Origin: Palsa-504 sp963744575
GTDB taxonomy: Bacteria > Actinomycetota > Actinomycetes > Streptosporangiales > Streptosporangiaceae
Assembly (NCBI GenBank): GCA_963744575.1
Contig: CAVUUF010000008.1
Span: 62,001 to 126,000, forward strand
Reading direction: 5' to 3'
Length of the DNA: 64,000 nucleotides
The stretch's first letter is position 1, and each line of letters begins with the position of its first letter. Positions 25,179 through 35,483 of this stretch are shown in pieces. The notes below the pieces were generated by a model that ran no database searches, was not told where the DNA came from, and worked only from the letters and a program-made list of their open reading frames with translations. Position numbers and translations under genes: made by a program.

Positions 25179-25988
25179 ATGTACCTCGTTCGGCCCGGGT
25201 CCGGGGACCCGGGTGACGCCGCGGCCGCGGACCCCGGTGATGCCGCGGGACCACCGGCCGGGCTGCTGCTGACCGAGCCCATCCGCGGGCTGGCCGACCT
25301 GGCGGCCCTGCTGCTGGCCGCGCCCGGGCTGGCCGCGGCCCCGCGCGGCGACGGCCACGGGGTGCTGGTCTTCCCCGGCCTGCTGGCGGGCGACGCGAGC
25401 ACCGCGCCGCTGCGGGCCTTCCTGCGCTGGCTCGGGTACCAGGTCCGCGGCTGGGACCTCGGCCGTAACCACGGACCGACCGAGGCGGTGCTGGCCGGCC
25501 TGCCCCGGGCTCTTCTCGATCATGCCGAACGGACCGGGCGTCCCGTTTCCCTGATCGGCTGGAGCCTGGGCGGCATCTACGCCAGGGAGATGGCACGCCG
25601 TCACCCGCGCCAGGTCCGTCGGGTCATTACCCTCGGTAGCCCGTATGCGCTGACGCACCCGAGCCAGAGCCACGCCCATGGTCCCTATCAGCGGCTCAGC
25701 TTCCTGCACGCCCCGGGCCAGAAGCTGCCCACTGCGGAGCTGCGGTCCCGGCCCATCCGCGTGCCGTCCACGGCGGTCTACTCCCGCCTGGACGGCGTCG
25801 TGGCCTGGCAGACCTGCGTCGAGCCGGAGACGCCGCTGCATCAGAACGTGGAGGTCCGCTGCAGCCACGTCGGGTTCGGCGTCGACCCGGCGACGCTCTG
25901 GCTGATCGCCGACCGGCTGGCCGCCCCGGCGGGCCAGCGGGTCCCGTTCCGGCCGCCGCTGGCCCTGCGGCCCTTTTACCCCCGGTGA
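25179..25988 (+). CDS. Alpha/beta hydrolase (lipase-like) 1
   Basis: This 269-residue hydrolase has a Gly/Ala/Asp/Pro-rich N-terminal 30 residues followed by an alpha/beta-hydrolase core. The nucleophile elbow is SLIGWSLGGIYAREMARRHP, and VITLGSPYALTHPSQ lies after it. Candidate acid and base residues are Asp in YSRLDGVVAW and His in EVRCSHVGFGVDP. The pattern resembles actinobacterial lipases/esterases found beside WS/DGAT genes. The ATG at 25179 follows GCGGAGGG by seven bases. Its stop overlaps the next start (GTGA), so the two hydrolases are coupled. Confidence 0.82.
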   Translation: MYLVRPGSGDPGDAAAADPGDAAGPPAGLLLTEPIRGLADLAALLLAAPGLAAAPRGDGHGVLVFPGLLAGDASTAPLRAFLRWLGYQVRGWDLGRNHGPTEAVLAGLPRALLDHAERTGRPVSLIGWSLGGIYAREMARRHPRQVRRVITLGSPYALTHPSQSHAHGPYQRLSFLHAPGQKLPTAELRSRPIRVPSTAVYSRLDGVVAWQTCVEPETPLHQNVEVRCSHVGFGVDPATLWLIADRLAAPAGQRVPFRPPLALRPFYPR

Positions 25989-26926
25989 GCACGGCCGCCC
26001 CGGCGAAGCCGGCCCCGTGGGCGTTCGCGGCGCCATGGGGAGCGCGCGGTTACGTCACCGATCTCGACGGCCCGGTGCACTGGATCGAATTCGGTTCCCC
26101 GGGACGCCAGGCGAAGACGCCGATCGTGTTCGTGCACGGCCTGGGCGGATCCCACCTGAACTGGTGCCTGGTCGGGCCGCGGCTGGCGGAGGATCGCCGC
26201 GCGGTCGCGCTGGACCTGCACGGGTTCGGGCTGACTCCGGGCGGCCGCTTCACCGCCACGGTCCAGCGCAACGCCGCGCTGCTCGGTCAGTTCGTGCGTG
26301 AGGTCACCGGCACGCCGGTGATCCTGGTCGGGAACTCCATGGGCGGGCTGATCTCCATCCTGCACGCCACCGCCGCGCCGGAAACGATCCGGGGGCTCGT
26401 GCTCATCGATCCCGCGCTGCCGCTGCCGCCCCGGGCCCCGGACCGGCAGGTGGGCGGCCAGTTCCTGCTGTCCGCACTGCCCGGCCTCGGCGAGCTCTAC
26501 GTCCGGAGCGTGATGGCGCGCCGGCCGCCAGGGCAGGCCGTGCAGCGCGTCGTCGAGCTCTGCTTCGCCGACCCGTCCCGGGCCGACCCGGCCATGCTCG
26601 CCGCATCGGTCGCGCTGGCCACCGAACGCCAGGACCGGGACCACACGGACGCCGCCTTCCTGGCGGCGTCACGGTCGCTGATGCGCGTGGTCGGCCAGCG
26701 GCGGCGTTACCGGGAGATGATGGCCGCGGTGCAGGTCCCGGTCCTGCTCATCGGGGGTGAGGCGGACCGGCTGGTGCCGGCGGCGGCCATCCGCCAGGCG
26801 GCCGCCCGCAACCCGCGCTGGGAGACGGTTATGCTGCCTGGAGTCGGGCACACCCCCCAGCTCGAGGTTCCGGATAATGTCATCGGCACGCTACGGGACT
26901 GGCTTGGCCAGCATTTCGCCTCGTAG
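25985..26926 (+). CDS. Alpha/beta hydrolase 2
   Basis: This 313-residue alpha/beta hydrolase has the oxyanion-hole segment PIVFVHGLGGSHLNW, the nucleophile elbow PVILVGNSMGGLISILH, the acid in LLIGGEADRLVPAAA and the catalytic His in MLPGVGHTPQLEVPD. The 80-residue cap follows LVLIDPALPLPPRAP. The GTG at 25985 overlaps the previous stop. It precedes the WS/DGAT gene by 12 bp, so the order hydrolase-hydrolase-WS/DGAT-TetR forms one operon, likely for acylglycerol or wax-ester turnover. Confidence 0.88.
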   Translation: MSTAAPAKPAPWAFAAPWGARGYVTDLDGPVHWIEFGSPGRQAKTPIVFVHGLGGSHLNWCLVGPRLAEDRRAVALDLHGFGLTPGGRFTATVQRNAALLGQFVREVTGTPVILVGNSMGGLISILHATAAPETIRGLVLIDPALPLPPRAPDRQVGGQFLLSALPGLGELYVRSVMARRPPGQAVQRVVELCFADPSRADPAMLAASVALATERQDRDHTDAAFLAASRSLMRVVGQRRRYREMMAAVQVPVLLIGGEADRLVPAAAIRQAAARNPRWETVMLPGVGHTPQLEVPDNVIGTLRDWLGQHFAS

Positions 26927-26938
26927 GGAGGAACGGAA

Positions 26939-28387
26939 ATGCAGCAGCTCACCGGACTTGATGCCTCCTTCCTGGCGCTGGAGACCGCGAACACCACCGG
27001 CCACGTCGGCGGGCTGAGCGTGCTCGATCCCGACACCGCGCCCGAGCCGCTCACCCTGGCCCGGCTCACCGAGGTCATGACCGGAAGGCTGCCGCTGGTG
27101 CCGGTGCTCCGGCGCAAGCTGCTGAACGTGCCGTTCGGTCTCGACCAGCCCTACTGGATCGATGACGCCGACTTCGACATCGAGTACCACGTCCGCGAGA
27201 TCGCCCTGCCGCGCCCGGGCTCCGACGCCCAGCTGACCGAACAGGTCAGCCGGCTGCACGCCCGCCCGCTCGACCGCACCCGCCCGCTGTGGGAGATCTA
27301 CCTGATCACCGGGCTGGCCAGGAAGCGGGCCGCCGTCTACACCAAGATCCACCACGCCGCGATCAACGGGGTCTCGGGCACCGAGCTGCTGACCGTCCTG
27401 TTCAACCTGGTCCCGGAGGGACGTGAGCTGCCGCCGGCCGAGCCGTTCCGGCCGGAAAGGCCGCCGGGCCTGCCGGTCCTGGCCGCGAAGGCGGCTGCGC
27501 GGCTGGCCTGGCGCCCGGTCCAGACCGTTCAGATGACGAACCAGCTGATACGGCTGCTTCCCACCCTGGCTCCGCCGGTGAACACGCTGGTCGGCGAGAT
27601 GCTCGGGCTGAACCGCGGCGATGGCTCGGTGATCGCCACCAGGGCGGGCCGCGCGCCGGCGACGCCGTTCAACCGGCCTATCACGCCGCACCGCAGGTTC
27701 GCGTTCCGCAGCGTGGACCTGGACACCGTCAAGAAGGTGAAGAACGCCTTCGACGTGTCGGTCAACGACGTGGTGATGGCAATGTGCGCGGGGGCGCTGC
27801 GGCGCTGGCTTATCGACCACGACGCGCTGCCCGACCAGCCGCTGGTCGCGATGATCCCGGTGTCGGTGCGGGACCCGGCCAGCAAGGGATCGCTGGGCAA
27901 CAGGGTGTCGGCCATGCTGGCCCCGCTGCCCACCAGCGTCACCGAACCGGGCCTGCGGCTGCAGATCGTCCACTCCGCCACGCAGGTGGCCAAGGCGCAG
28001 CAGGCGGTGATCCCGCAGGGCCTGGTCAACCAGATCAGTGACTTCGCCGTGCCGGCGCTGACCGCGCGGGCGGCCCGGGTGGTGTTCGCCACCGGGCTGC
28101 TGCACCGGCTGCCGCCGTTCAACCTCACCATCTCCAACGTCCCCGGCCCGAACGTCCCGGTTTACCTGGCCGGAGCCAGGCTGATAGCCCACTATCCGGT
28201 ATCTGTCGTCACCGACGGCCAGGGCCTGAACGTCACCGTGATCGGCTACCTCGGCCAGCTGCACTTCGGCCTGGTCAGCTGCCGGGAGCTGGTCCCCGAC
28301 ATCGACACGCTGGCCGGCTACCTGCCCGAGGAGCTCGCGCTGCTGGTCGAGGCGGCCGACAAGCGCACCGCCAATGGCCAGCACTGA
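26939..28387 (+). CDS. Wax ester synthase/diacylglycerol acyltransferase (WS/DGAT)
   Basis: This 482-residue protein matches the WS/DGAT family, which makes storage triacylglycerol or wax esters from acyl-CoA at the membrane. It starts MQQLTGLDASFLALETANTT, and has PLWEIYLITG, VNDVVMAMCAGALRRWL, and NLTISNVPGPNVPVYLAGA with the second conserved motif. The active-site motif, usually HHxxxDG, reads HHAAING: the two His residues are kept but the Asp is Asn. ATG 26939 follows GGAGGAACGG. The stop overlaps the TetR gene. Confidence 0.93.
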   Translation: MQQLTGLDASFLALETANTTGHVGGLSVLDPDTAPEPLTLARLTEVMTGRLPLVPVLRRKLLNVPFGLDQPYWIDDADFDIEYHVREIALPRPGSDAQLTEQVSRLHARPLDRTRPLWEIYLITGLARKRAAVYTKIHHAAINGVSGTELLTVLFNLVPEGRELPPAEPFRPERPPGLPVLAAKAAARLAWRPVQTVQMTNQLIRLLPTLAPPVNTLVGEMLGLNRGDGSVIATRAGRAPATPFNRPITPHRRFAFRSVDLDTVKKVKNAFDVSVNDVVMAMCAGALRRWLIDHDALPDQPLVAMIPVSVRDPASKGSLGNRVSAMLAPLPTSVTEPGLRLQIVHSATQVAKAQQAVIPQGLVNQISDFAVPALTARAARVVFATGLLHRLPPFNLTISNVPGPNVPVYLAGARLIAHYPVSVVTDGQGLNVTVIGYLGQLHFGLVSCRELVPDIDTLAGYLPEELALLVEAADKRTANGQH

Positions 28388-29000
28388 CGATGCCCGCGCA
28401 GTGCTGCCCGACGGAGCGGCGGTGCCCCCGGGGATCCCGGCCGAGATCTTCGCCGCGGCCGCGGACACGTTCGTGGCTGGCCGGCGTCTCGACATGCGCT
28501 TGCTGGCCCGGCGCCTCGGCGTGGCCCGGGCCACGCTGTACCGGCGGGCCGGCAACCGGGAGCACCTGCTCGACGAGCTGCTCTGGTGGCGGGCCCGCCG
28601 CCTGCTGACCGGCCAGTTGCAGGCCACCGCGGGGCTGGCGGGTACCGAGCGGCTGGTCGCGGTGATCGGCGGCGTGTTGCGCGCCATCGCCAGGGACCGC
28701 CCGCTGCGGGTCTTCCTGGAGTCCGACCCGGAGACGGCGCTGCGGCTGCTCACCGGCGCCCGCAGCACCGTGCACCGGGGCATGGCGCGCACCCTGGAGC
28801 GGCTCATCGACGCTGAGCGCGGCCGCGGCTGCTTCGATGCCAGCCTGGACACCCCGACGCTGGCCTACGCGATCCTGCGGATCAGCGAGAGCTTCCTCTA
28901 CTCCGACGTGATCGCCGACCGCCAGCCCGACATCGACCGCGCCGTGGTTCTCATCGAGGCCCTCCTCACCGGCCTTGACCGGCGGTCAGCTCCCGTCTAG
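28374..29000 (+). CDS. TetR-family regulator
   Basis: This 208-residue regulator has an N-terminal helix-turn-helix at about residues 20-65 (EIFAAAADTFVAGRRLDM to RRLGVARATLYRRAGNREHL) and a C-terminal helical ligand domain resembling the QsdR type. The ATG at 28374 lies inside the WS/DGAT 3' end, so it is made from the same transcript. It probably controls the lipid operon, perhaps through the dyad at 25105-25129. Its stop overlaps the convergent reductase gene by 15 bp. Confidence 0.88.
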   Translation: MASTDDARAVLPDGAAVPPGIPAEIFAAAADTFVAGRRLDMRLLARRLGVARATLYRRAGNREHLLDELLWWRARRLLTGQLQATAGLAGTERLVAVIGGVLRAIARDRPLRVFLESDPETALRLLTGARSTVHRGMARTLERLIDAERGRGCFDASLDTPTLAYAILRISESFLYSDVIADRQPDIDRAVVLIEALLTGLDRRSAPV

Positions 29001-29996
29001 CGCTAGCACCAGCTTGCCGGTGTTCACCCCGTCGAACAGCATCAGCAGGGTCTCGGGAAAGTCGCCGACGCCGCCGTGCACGACGTGCTCGCGGGAGACG
29101 ATCTTCCCCTCCCGCAGCCACCCGGCCAGTTCGGCCATGGCCTGCGGGTACCGGTCGGCGAAGTCGAAGACCAGGAAGCCGGCCATGGAGGCCCGCGCCA
29201 CCAGCAGCATCATGTAGTTCGCCGGGCCCCGCACCTGGGTCTCGTTGTACTGGGATATCGCGCCGCAGATGACGACGCGGGCGCCGCGGGCCAGGCAGGT
29301 CAGCACGTCGTCGAGGATCTCCCCGCCCACGTTGTCGAAGTACACGTTGACGCCGCGCGGCGCGTGCTCGCGCAGCGCCCTGCGCACGTTCCCGGCCCGG
29401 TAGTCGATCGCCGCGGCGAAGCCCAGCTCCCCGGTCAGCCAGCGGCATTTCTCCGGCCCGCCGGCGATGCCGATGACCCGGGCGCCCTTAATCCTGGCGA
29501 TCTGGCCGGCCATGCTGCCCACCGCGCCGGCCGCGCCTGAGACGACGACCGTGTCGCCCTCTTTCAGCTTCCCGGTGTCCAGCAGGCCGAAGTAGGCGGT
29601 GAGCCCGGTCATCCCCAGCGCGCCCAGGTAGACCGAGGGCCCGGCCAGCGAGGTGTCGATCTTGATCACGCCCTGGCCGTCCGAGACCGCGTACTCCTGC
29701 ACGCCGAACACCCCGTGCACCTCGTCGCCCACCGCGAAGCCCGGCTGCTCCGAGGCGACGACCCGGCCCACCGCGCCGGCCCGCATGACCGCGCCGATCT
29801 CCACCGGCGGCACGTAGGACTTCACGTCGTTCATCCAGCCCCGCATGGCCGGGTCGAGGGAGATGTGCGAGACCGCCACCACGAACTGCCCGGGACCGGG
29901 TTCTGGCACGGCCTCGGCCGTCAGCGACCAGTCGGTGGCCCGGGGCAGCCCGGACGGCCGGGCGGCCAGCCGTACCTGATGGTTCGTCGTCGACAT
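28986..29996 (-). CDS. NADP-dependent medium-chain oxidoreductase (CurA/PTGR-like)
   Basis: This 336-residue MDR protein lacks the catalytic zinc ligands. Landmarks are MRGWMNDVKSYVPPVEIG, LGMTGLTAYFGLLDTGK, the cofactor loop VVSGAAGAVGSMAGQIARI, GGPEKCRWLTGELGF with the NADP-selective Lys, and CGAISQYNE. These fit the NADP-dependent alkenal/one or curcumin reductase branch (YncB/CurA). It starts at ATG 29996. It likely reduces an alpha,beta-unsaturated carbonyl compound; the physiological substrate is unknown. Confidence 0.9.
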   Translation of the reverse strand: MSTTNHQVRLAARPSGLPRATDWSLTAEAVPEPGPGQFVVAVSHISLDPAMRGWMNDVKSYVPPVEIGAVMRAGAVGRVVASEQPGFAVGDEVHGVFGVQEYAVSDGQGVIKIDTSLAGPSVYLGALGMTGLTAYFGLLDTGKLKEGDTVVVSGAAGAVGSMAGQIARIKGARVIGIAGGPEKCRWLTGELGFAAAIDYRAGNVRRALREHAPRGVNVYFDNVGGEILDDVLTCLARGARVVICGAISQYNETQVRGPANYMMLLVARASMAGFLVFDFADRYPQAMAELAGWLREGKIVSREHVVHGGVGDFPETLLMLFDGVNTGKLVLALDGS

Positions 29997-30049
29997 GTGG
30001 CGGCTCCCGCGGGCTAGCTGGTGATTTTGGTAGACACCCTAACCGAGCT

Positions 30050-30205
30050 GGGCGTTTCACCACGGGGCTGGGCGGCTGGGCCGGCAGGAACAGGACGGCC
30101 AGGACGGCCCCGGCCGCGGCCAGCGTCCCGCCGAGCAGCCGGGTCGAGCCGTTGACCGCGGACCCAGCCTCATCCTCGGGCTGCTCCCGGCTCACCTCAC
30201 CCCAG
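30050..30205 (-). pseudogene. MFS (EmrB/QacA-type) transporter fragment
   Basis: On the minus strand a short stretch reads EDEAGSAVNGSTRLLGGTLA followed by GAVLAVLFLPAQPP. The SAVN-x-S/T-R-x-LGG pattern is the hallmark of motif C-distal helix 11 in 14-helix drug exporters. There is no start, no stop of its own and no flanking helices. It is a short remnant in a 270-bp intergenic scar. Confidence 0.45.
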
Positions 30206-30278
30206 CGTAGGCGCAGGACGGTGGCCTGACCATCACCGGCGACCCGGCCATCCTGCGCCGCCTCACCCCACGTGGGTG

Positions 30279-30590
30279 ATATCACTCCTTCCCTCGGCCG
30301 GTAGCTTCGCAGCCATGGCGGGGATCGCCGGTGCAGCACCGCCGCGCTCACGGGCCGGGCGCTGGCATGTCACCTTCGCCGCGATCCCAGAGCCGGTTCC
30401 TGCTCCGGGTAACGGACAGGTCATCGGCGTCGACCGCGGCGTGACCGTCAGCGCGGCCTTGTCAACCGGTGAGTTGCTGTGCGTGCCCGGCCTGACCAGC
30501 CGGGAGCGCCAACGCATGCGGCGCCTGGCGCGCAAGCTGGCCCGCGTCCGACGCGGCTCGGGCCGGGGTAGGGAGGATGCCAAGCAGTGC
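30279..30590 (+). pseudogene. TnpB fragment of a second IS605/IS607-type element
   Basis: The frame encodes GRWHVTFAAIPEPVPAPGNG, then VIGVDRGVTVSAALSTGEL and TSRERQRMRRLARKLARVRR. This is the region around the first RuvC Asp (GVDRGV) of a TnpB protein, followed by the basic helix. It differs from the intact TnpB at 18611-19813, so it came from another element. The N-terminal wedge, the Glu and second Asp motifs and the zinc finger are missing. It ends about 14 bp from the phaB stop. Confidence 0.75.
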
Positions 30591-30603
30591 ATGCACGGGA
30601 CGC

Positions 30604-31344
30604 TTACATGTACAGGCCGCCGTTGACCGGGTATACCTGCCCGGTGATGTACGCCGACTCCGGGTCGGCGAGGAACTCCACCACCCGGGCGACCTCGTTC
30701 GGCTCGCCCAGCCGGCCCACCGGGATGCGGGCGACGAGCTTCTCCATCACGTTCGGCGGCACCGCCGCGGTCATCTCGGTGGTGATGTACCCGGGCGTGA
30801 CCGCGTTGACCGTCAGCCCCTTCAACGCCGTCTCCAGCGCCAGGCTCATCGTCAGGCCGAACAGCCCGGACTTGGCCGAGGCGTAGTTGGCCTGCCCGAA
30901 CCCCCCGGCCGAGCCGATCACCGAGGAGATATTGATGATCCGGCCGTAGCCGCGATCCAGCATGTGCTGCAGGATCGCCTTGGACAGGTAGAACGCGCCG
31001 GACAGGTTGACGTGGATGACGTGGTCCCACTCCTCCGGGGTCATCTTGCGGACCGTCTTGTCCACCGTGATGCCGGCGTTGTTGACCAGGATGTCCAGCT
31101 GCCCGTGCCGGTCCAGCACCTCGCCGATGGTCCGCACGCAGTCCTCGTTGGAGCCGATGTTGCCCTGGTGGATGCTCACCCCGTAGTCGGCGTACTTGTC
31201 GGCGAATTGCTGCGCGGCCTCCCGGTCGGATGAGTACCCCGCCGCGACGCGCACGCCGCGGTTCATCAGCCGCTCGCAGATCGCCAGCCCGATGCCGCGG
31301 ATCCCCCCGGTCACCAGCGCGACCTGCCCAGTCATGTCTGTCAT
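30604..31344 (-). CDS. phaB: Acetoacetyl-CoA reductase / 3-oxoacyl reductase (SDR)
   Basis: This 246-residue short-chain dehydrogenase has the cofactor motif VTGGIRGIGLAICERL, the NNAG motif DILVNNAGITVDKTVRKM, Ser in IINISSVIGSAGG and the catalytic YxxxK in YASAKSGLFGLT. The PhaB/FabG-like C-terminus is NAVTPGYITTEMTAAVP. It lies 48 bp downstream of phaC in the same direction, which supports a role in making (R)-3-hydroxybutyryl-CoA for polyhydroxyalkanoate synthesis. The ATG at 31344 follows the GGAGGTTAGAGAAC element. Confidence 0.92.
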   Translation of the reverse strand: MTDMTGQVALVTGGIRGIGLAICERLMNRGVRVAAGYSSDREAAQQFADKYADYGVSIHQGNIGSNEDCVRTIGEVLDRHGQLDILVNNAGITVDKTVRKMTPEEWDHVIHVNLSGAFYLSKAILQHMLDRGYGRIINISSVIGSAGGFGQANYASAKSGLFGLTMSLALETALKGLTVNAVTPGYITTEMTAAVPPNVMEKLVARIPVGRLGEPNEVARVVEFLADPESAYITGQVYPVNGGLYM

Positions 31345-31392
31345 GTTCTCTAACCTCCGGTCGGTGTCGTACCGCTGGGCAGGTGGCCGCGG

Positions 31393-33105
31393 TCAGCCGA
31401 ACACGTACTCGCCTGGAGCGTCCGCGATGGCCGGGTGCTGTCTGCTGCCCATGTGCGGCGGCTCGATGTGCTCGCCCGCGCGGGCGTCGGACCAGGCGGT
31501 CCAGTCCTCCCACCACGAGCCGCGGTGCTTGCTGTTGGAACGGCGCCAGGTCTCCGGGTCGGGGGCGGCGTAGTCCGCCGCCTCGTGCCAGGCCTTCGGC
31601 CCGGGCGGGTTGACGATGCCGGCGATGTGCCCCCCGCTGGACAGCACGTAGCGGACCGGGCCGCCCATCAGCCCGCCGGTCTTGTACGACCCGTGCCAGG
31701 GCACGATGTGGTCGTTGATCGCGCCGACCACGTACGTGTCGTTCTTCACCGAGGATAGCGAGAGCTGCTGACCTACCAGCTCGAGCTCGCCCTTGGCCAG
31801 CTCGTTGCGCATGTACAGCGAGCGCAGGTAGAAGGAATGCATGGCCGACGGCATGCGGGTGCTGTCGCCGTTCCAGGCCAGGATGTCGAACGCCGACGGT
31901 TCCTGCCCCATCAGCCAGTTGGAGACCACGTAGCTGAAGATCAGGTCGTTGGCGCGCAGCATGTCGAAGGTGCCCGCCATCTGGCTCCCCTCCAGGACGC
32001 CCTTGCCCGCCATCTGCTTCTCCAGCCGGCGGACCGTCTTCTCGTCGGTGAAGGCGCCGAGCACGCCGGGCTCGCTGTAGTCCAGCAGGGTGTTGAGCAA
32101 CGTGATGGAGCCGATCCGGTCGTCGCCCTTCTCCGTGAGGTAGGCCGCCAGCATGGCGGTCAGCGCGCCGCCGAGGCACAGGCCGATGATGTCGATCTTG
32201 GGCGCGCCGGTGATCTCGGAGATGACGTCGAGCGCCTCCCGCGGGCCGTTGATGAGGTAATCGTCCAGGGTGGTGCCGCCCATGGAGGCGTCCGGGTTTC
32301 GGTAGGAGATGGCGAACACGGTGCGCTCGTGCTGCACGGCCCACTCCAGGAAGCTGCGGCCGGGCGCCAGGTCCATCACGTAGTACTTGTTGATCCACGG
32401 CGGGCTGGCCAGCACCGGGACCGAACGGACCTGGGGTGTCTGCGGCGCGTACTGGATGAGCTCCATCAGGTCGTTCTTGAACACGACCTTGCCCGGGGTG
32501 GCGGCGAGGTTCTCGCCGACCCGGAACGGCCGGGTGTCGACCTGGCGCGGCCGGCCGCCGTTGTTGAGCAAGTCGTCGACGAAGTGGCTGGTCCCGGCGG
32601 CCACGCTGGCCCCGGCGGTCTCGAACGCCCGCTTCAGCGCGGTCGGGTTAGTGAAAAGGAAGTTGGTCGGCGCGAGCGCGTCCAGCAGGAAGCCGGTCGC
32701 GAGCGCGGCCTTGGCGTCGTCGGTCGCGTGGCCGGAACCGGCCTCGAGCAGATCGCTGACCAGCCGGGTCGTGGCCAGGTGAGCCTGCCGGATGGCGAAG
32801 AAGGCCGGGTTGTCGGCCCACGTCGGGTCCGCGAAGCGCTTATCGCGGTCCGGTACGGGGACCGGAGGCGGTGCCTGCAGGCCCATCCAGCGGGCCGCGG
32901 CGACCGGCCCGGCCATGGCCATGCTGGTCCAGTAGCGCAGCGCCGCGGACGCCGTGGCGCTGGGCCTGGTGGCGGCGCGCCGGAATACCGCGAACGTCGA
33001 GGCGCCCAGTCCCGCGGCGTCCACCGACGCGAGCACATCGGCATCCGGGGCCAGCACCGCCGCGGCCGACTCCGCGGCTTGCCACGCCGTTTCCTGTCCG
33101 GTCAT
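31393..33105 (-). CDS. phaC: Class I poly(3-hydroxyalkanoate) synthase
   Basis: This 570-residue PHA synthase has the lipase-box-like nucleophile motif IIGLCLGGALTAM (Cys near residue 310), Asp in VGAINDHIVPWHGSYK and His in LSSGGHIAGIVNPPG. Typical class I segments are also visible: SPPWINKYYVMDLAPGRS and FAISYRNPDASMG. It joins 3-hydroxyacyl-CoA units into storage polyester at granule surfaces. ATG 33105 follows GGAGGGCATATAC. phaB follows directly; no phaA, phaP or phasin gene is seen in the window. Confidence 0.95.
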   Translation of the reverse strand: MTGQETAWQAAESAAAVLAPDADVLASVDAAGLGASTFAVFRRAATRPSATASAALRYWTSMAMAGPVAAARWMGLQAPPPVPVPDRDKRFADPTWADNPAFFAIRQAHLATTRLVSDLLEAGSGHATDDAKAALATGFLLDALAPTNFLFTNPTALKRAFETAGASVAAGTSHFVDDLLNNGGRPRQVDTRPFRVGENLAATPGKVVFKNDLMELIQYAPQTPQVRSVPVLASPPWINKYYVMDLAPGRSFLEWAVQHERTVFAISYRNPDASMGGTTLDDYLINGPREALDVISEITGAPKIDIIGLCLGGALTAMLAAYLTEKGDDRIGSITLLNTLLDYSEPGVLGAFTDEKTVRRLEKQMAGKGVLEGSQMAGTFDMLRANDLIFSYVVSNWLMGQEPSAFDILAWNGDSTRMPSAMHSFYLRSLYMRNELAKGELELVGQQLSLSSVKNDTYVVGAINDHIVPWHGSYKTGGLMGGPVRYVLSSGGHIAGIVNPPGPKAWHEAADYAAPDPETWRRSNSKHRGSWWEDWTAWSDARAGEHIEPPHMGSRQHPAIADAPGEYVFG

Positions 33106-33326
33106 GTATATGCCCTCCTGGTTTCGCGCTGCGCAGGGAACGTCTCCGACGCTACTTCGCCCCTGGTACGCGCGTAAAGGAGCCGGAGGTCCTTCCCTCA
33201 TGGTCATCATGCCCTGTACGCGCGGGCTTCCCTCCGCCAACCCGCCGAAACCGGATGTCGGGGCTCAACGGCTGAGCGGTCGGCGGTCAAGGGGCCAGTG
33301 GGTCGGATTGGGCCGAACGGGGTGGG

Positions 33327-35479
<2,153 letters not shown>

Positions 35480-35483
<4 letters not shown>

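Noticed and set aside
30266..30285. CCCACGTGGG palindrome near the TnpB remnant
   Set aside because: A short perfect palindrome in a decayed region with no promoter or gene it could serve.
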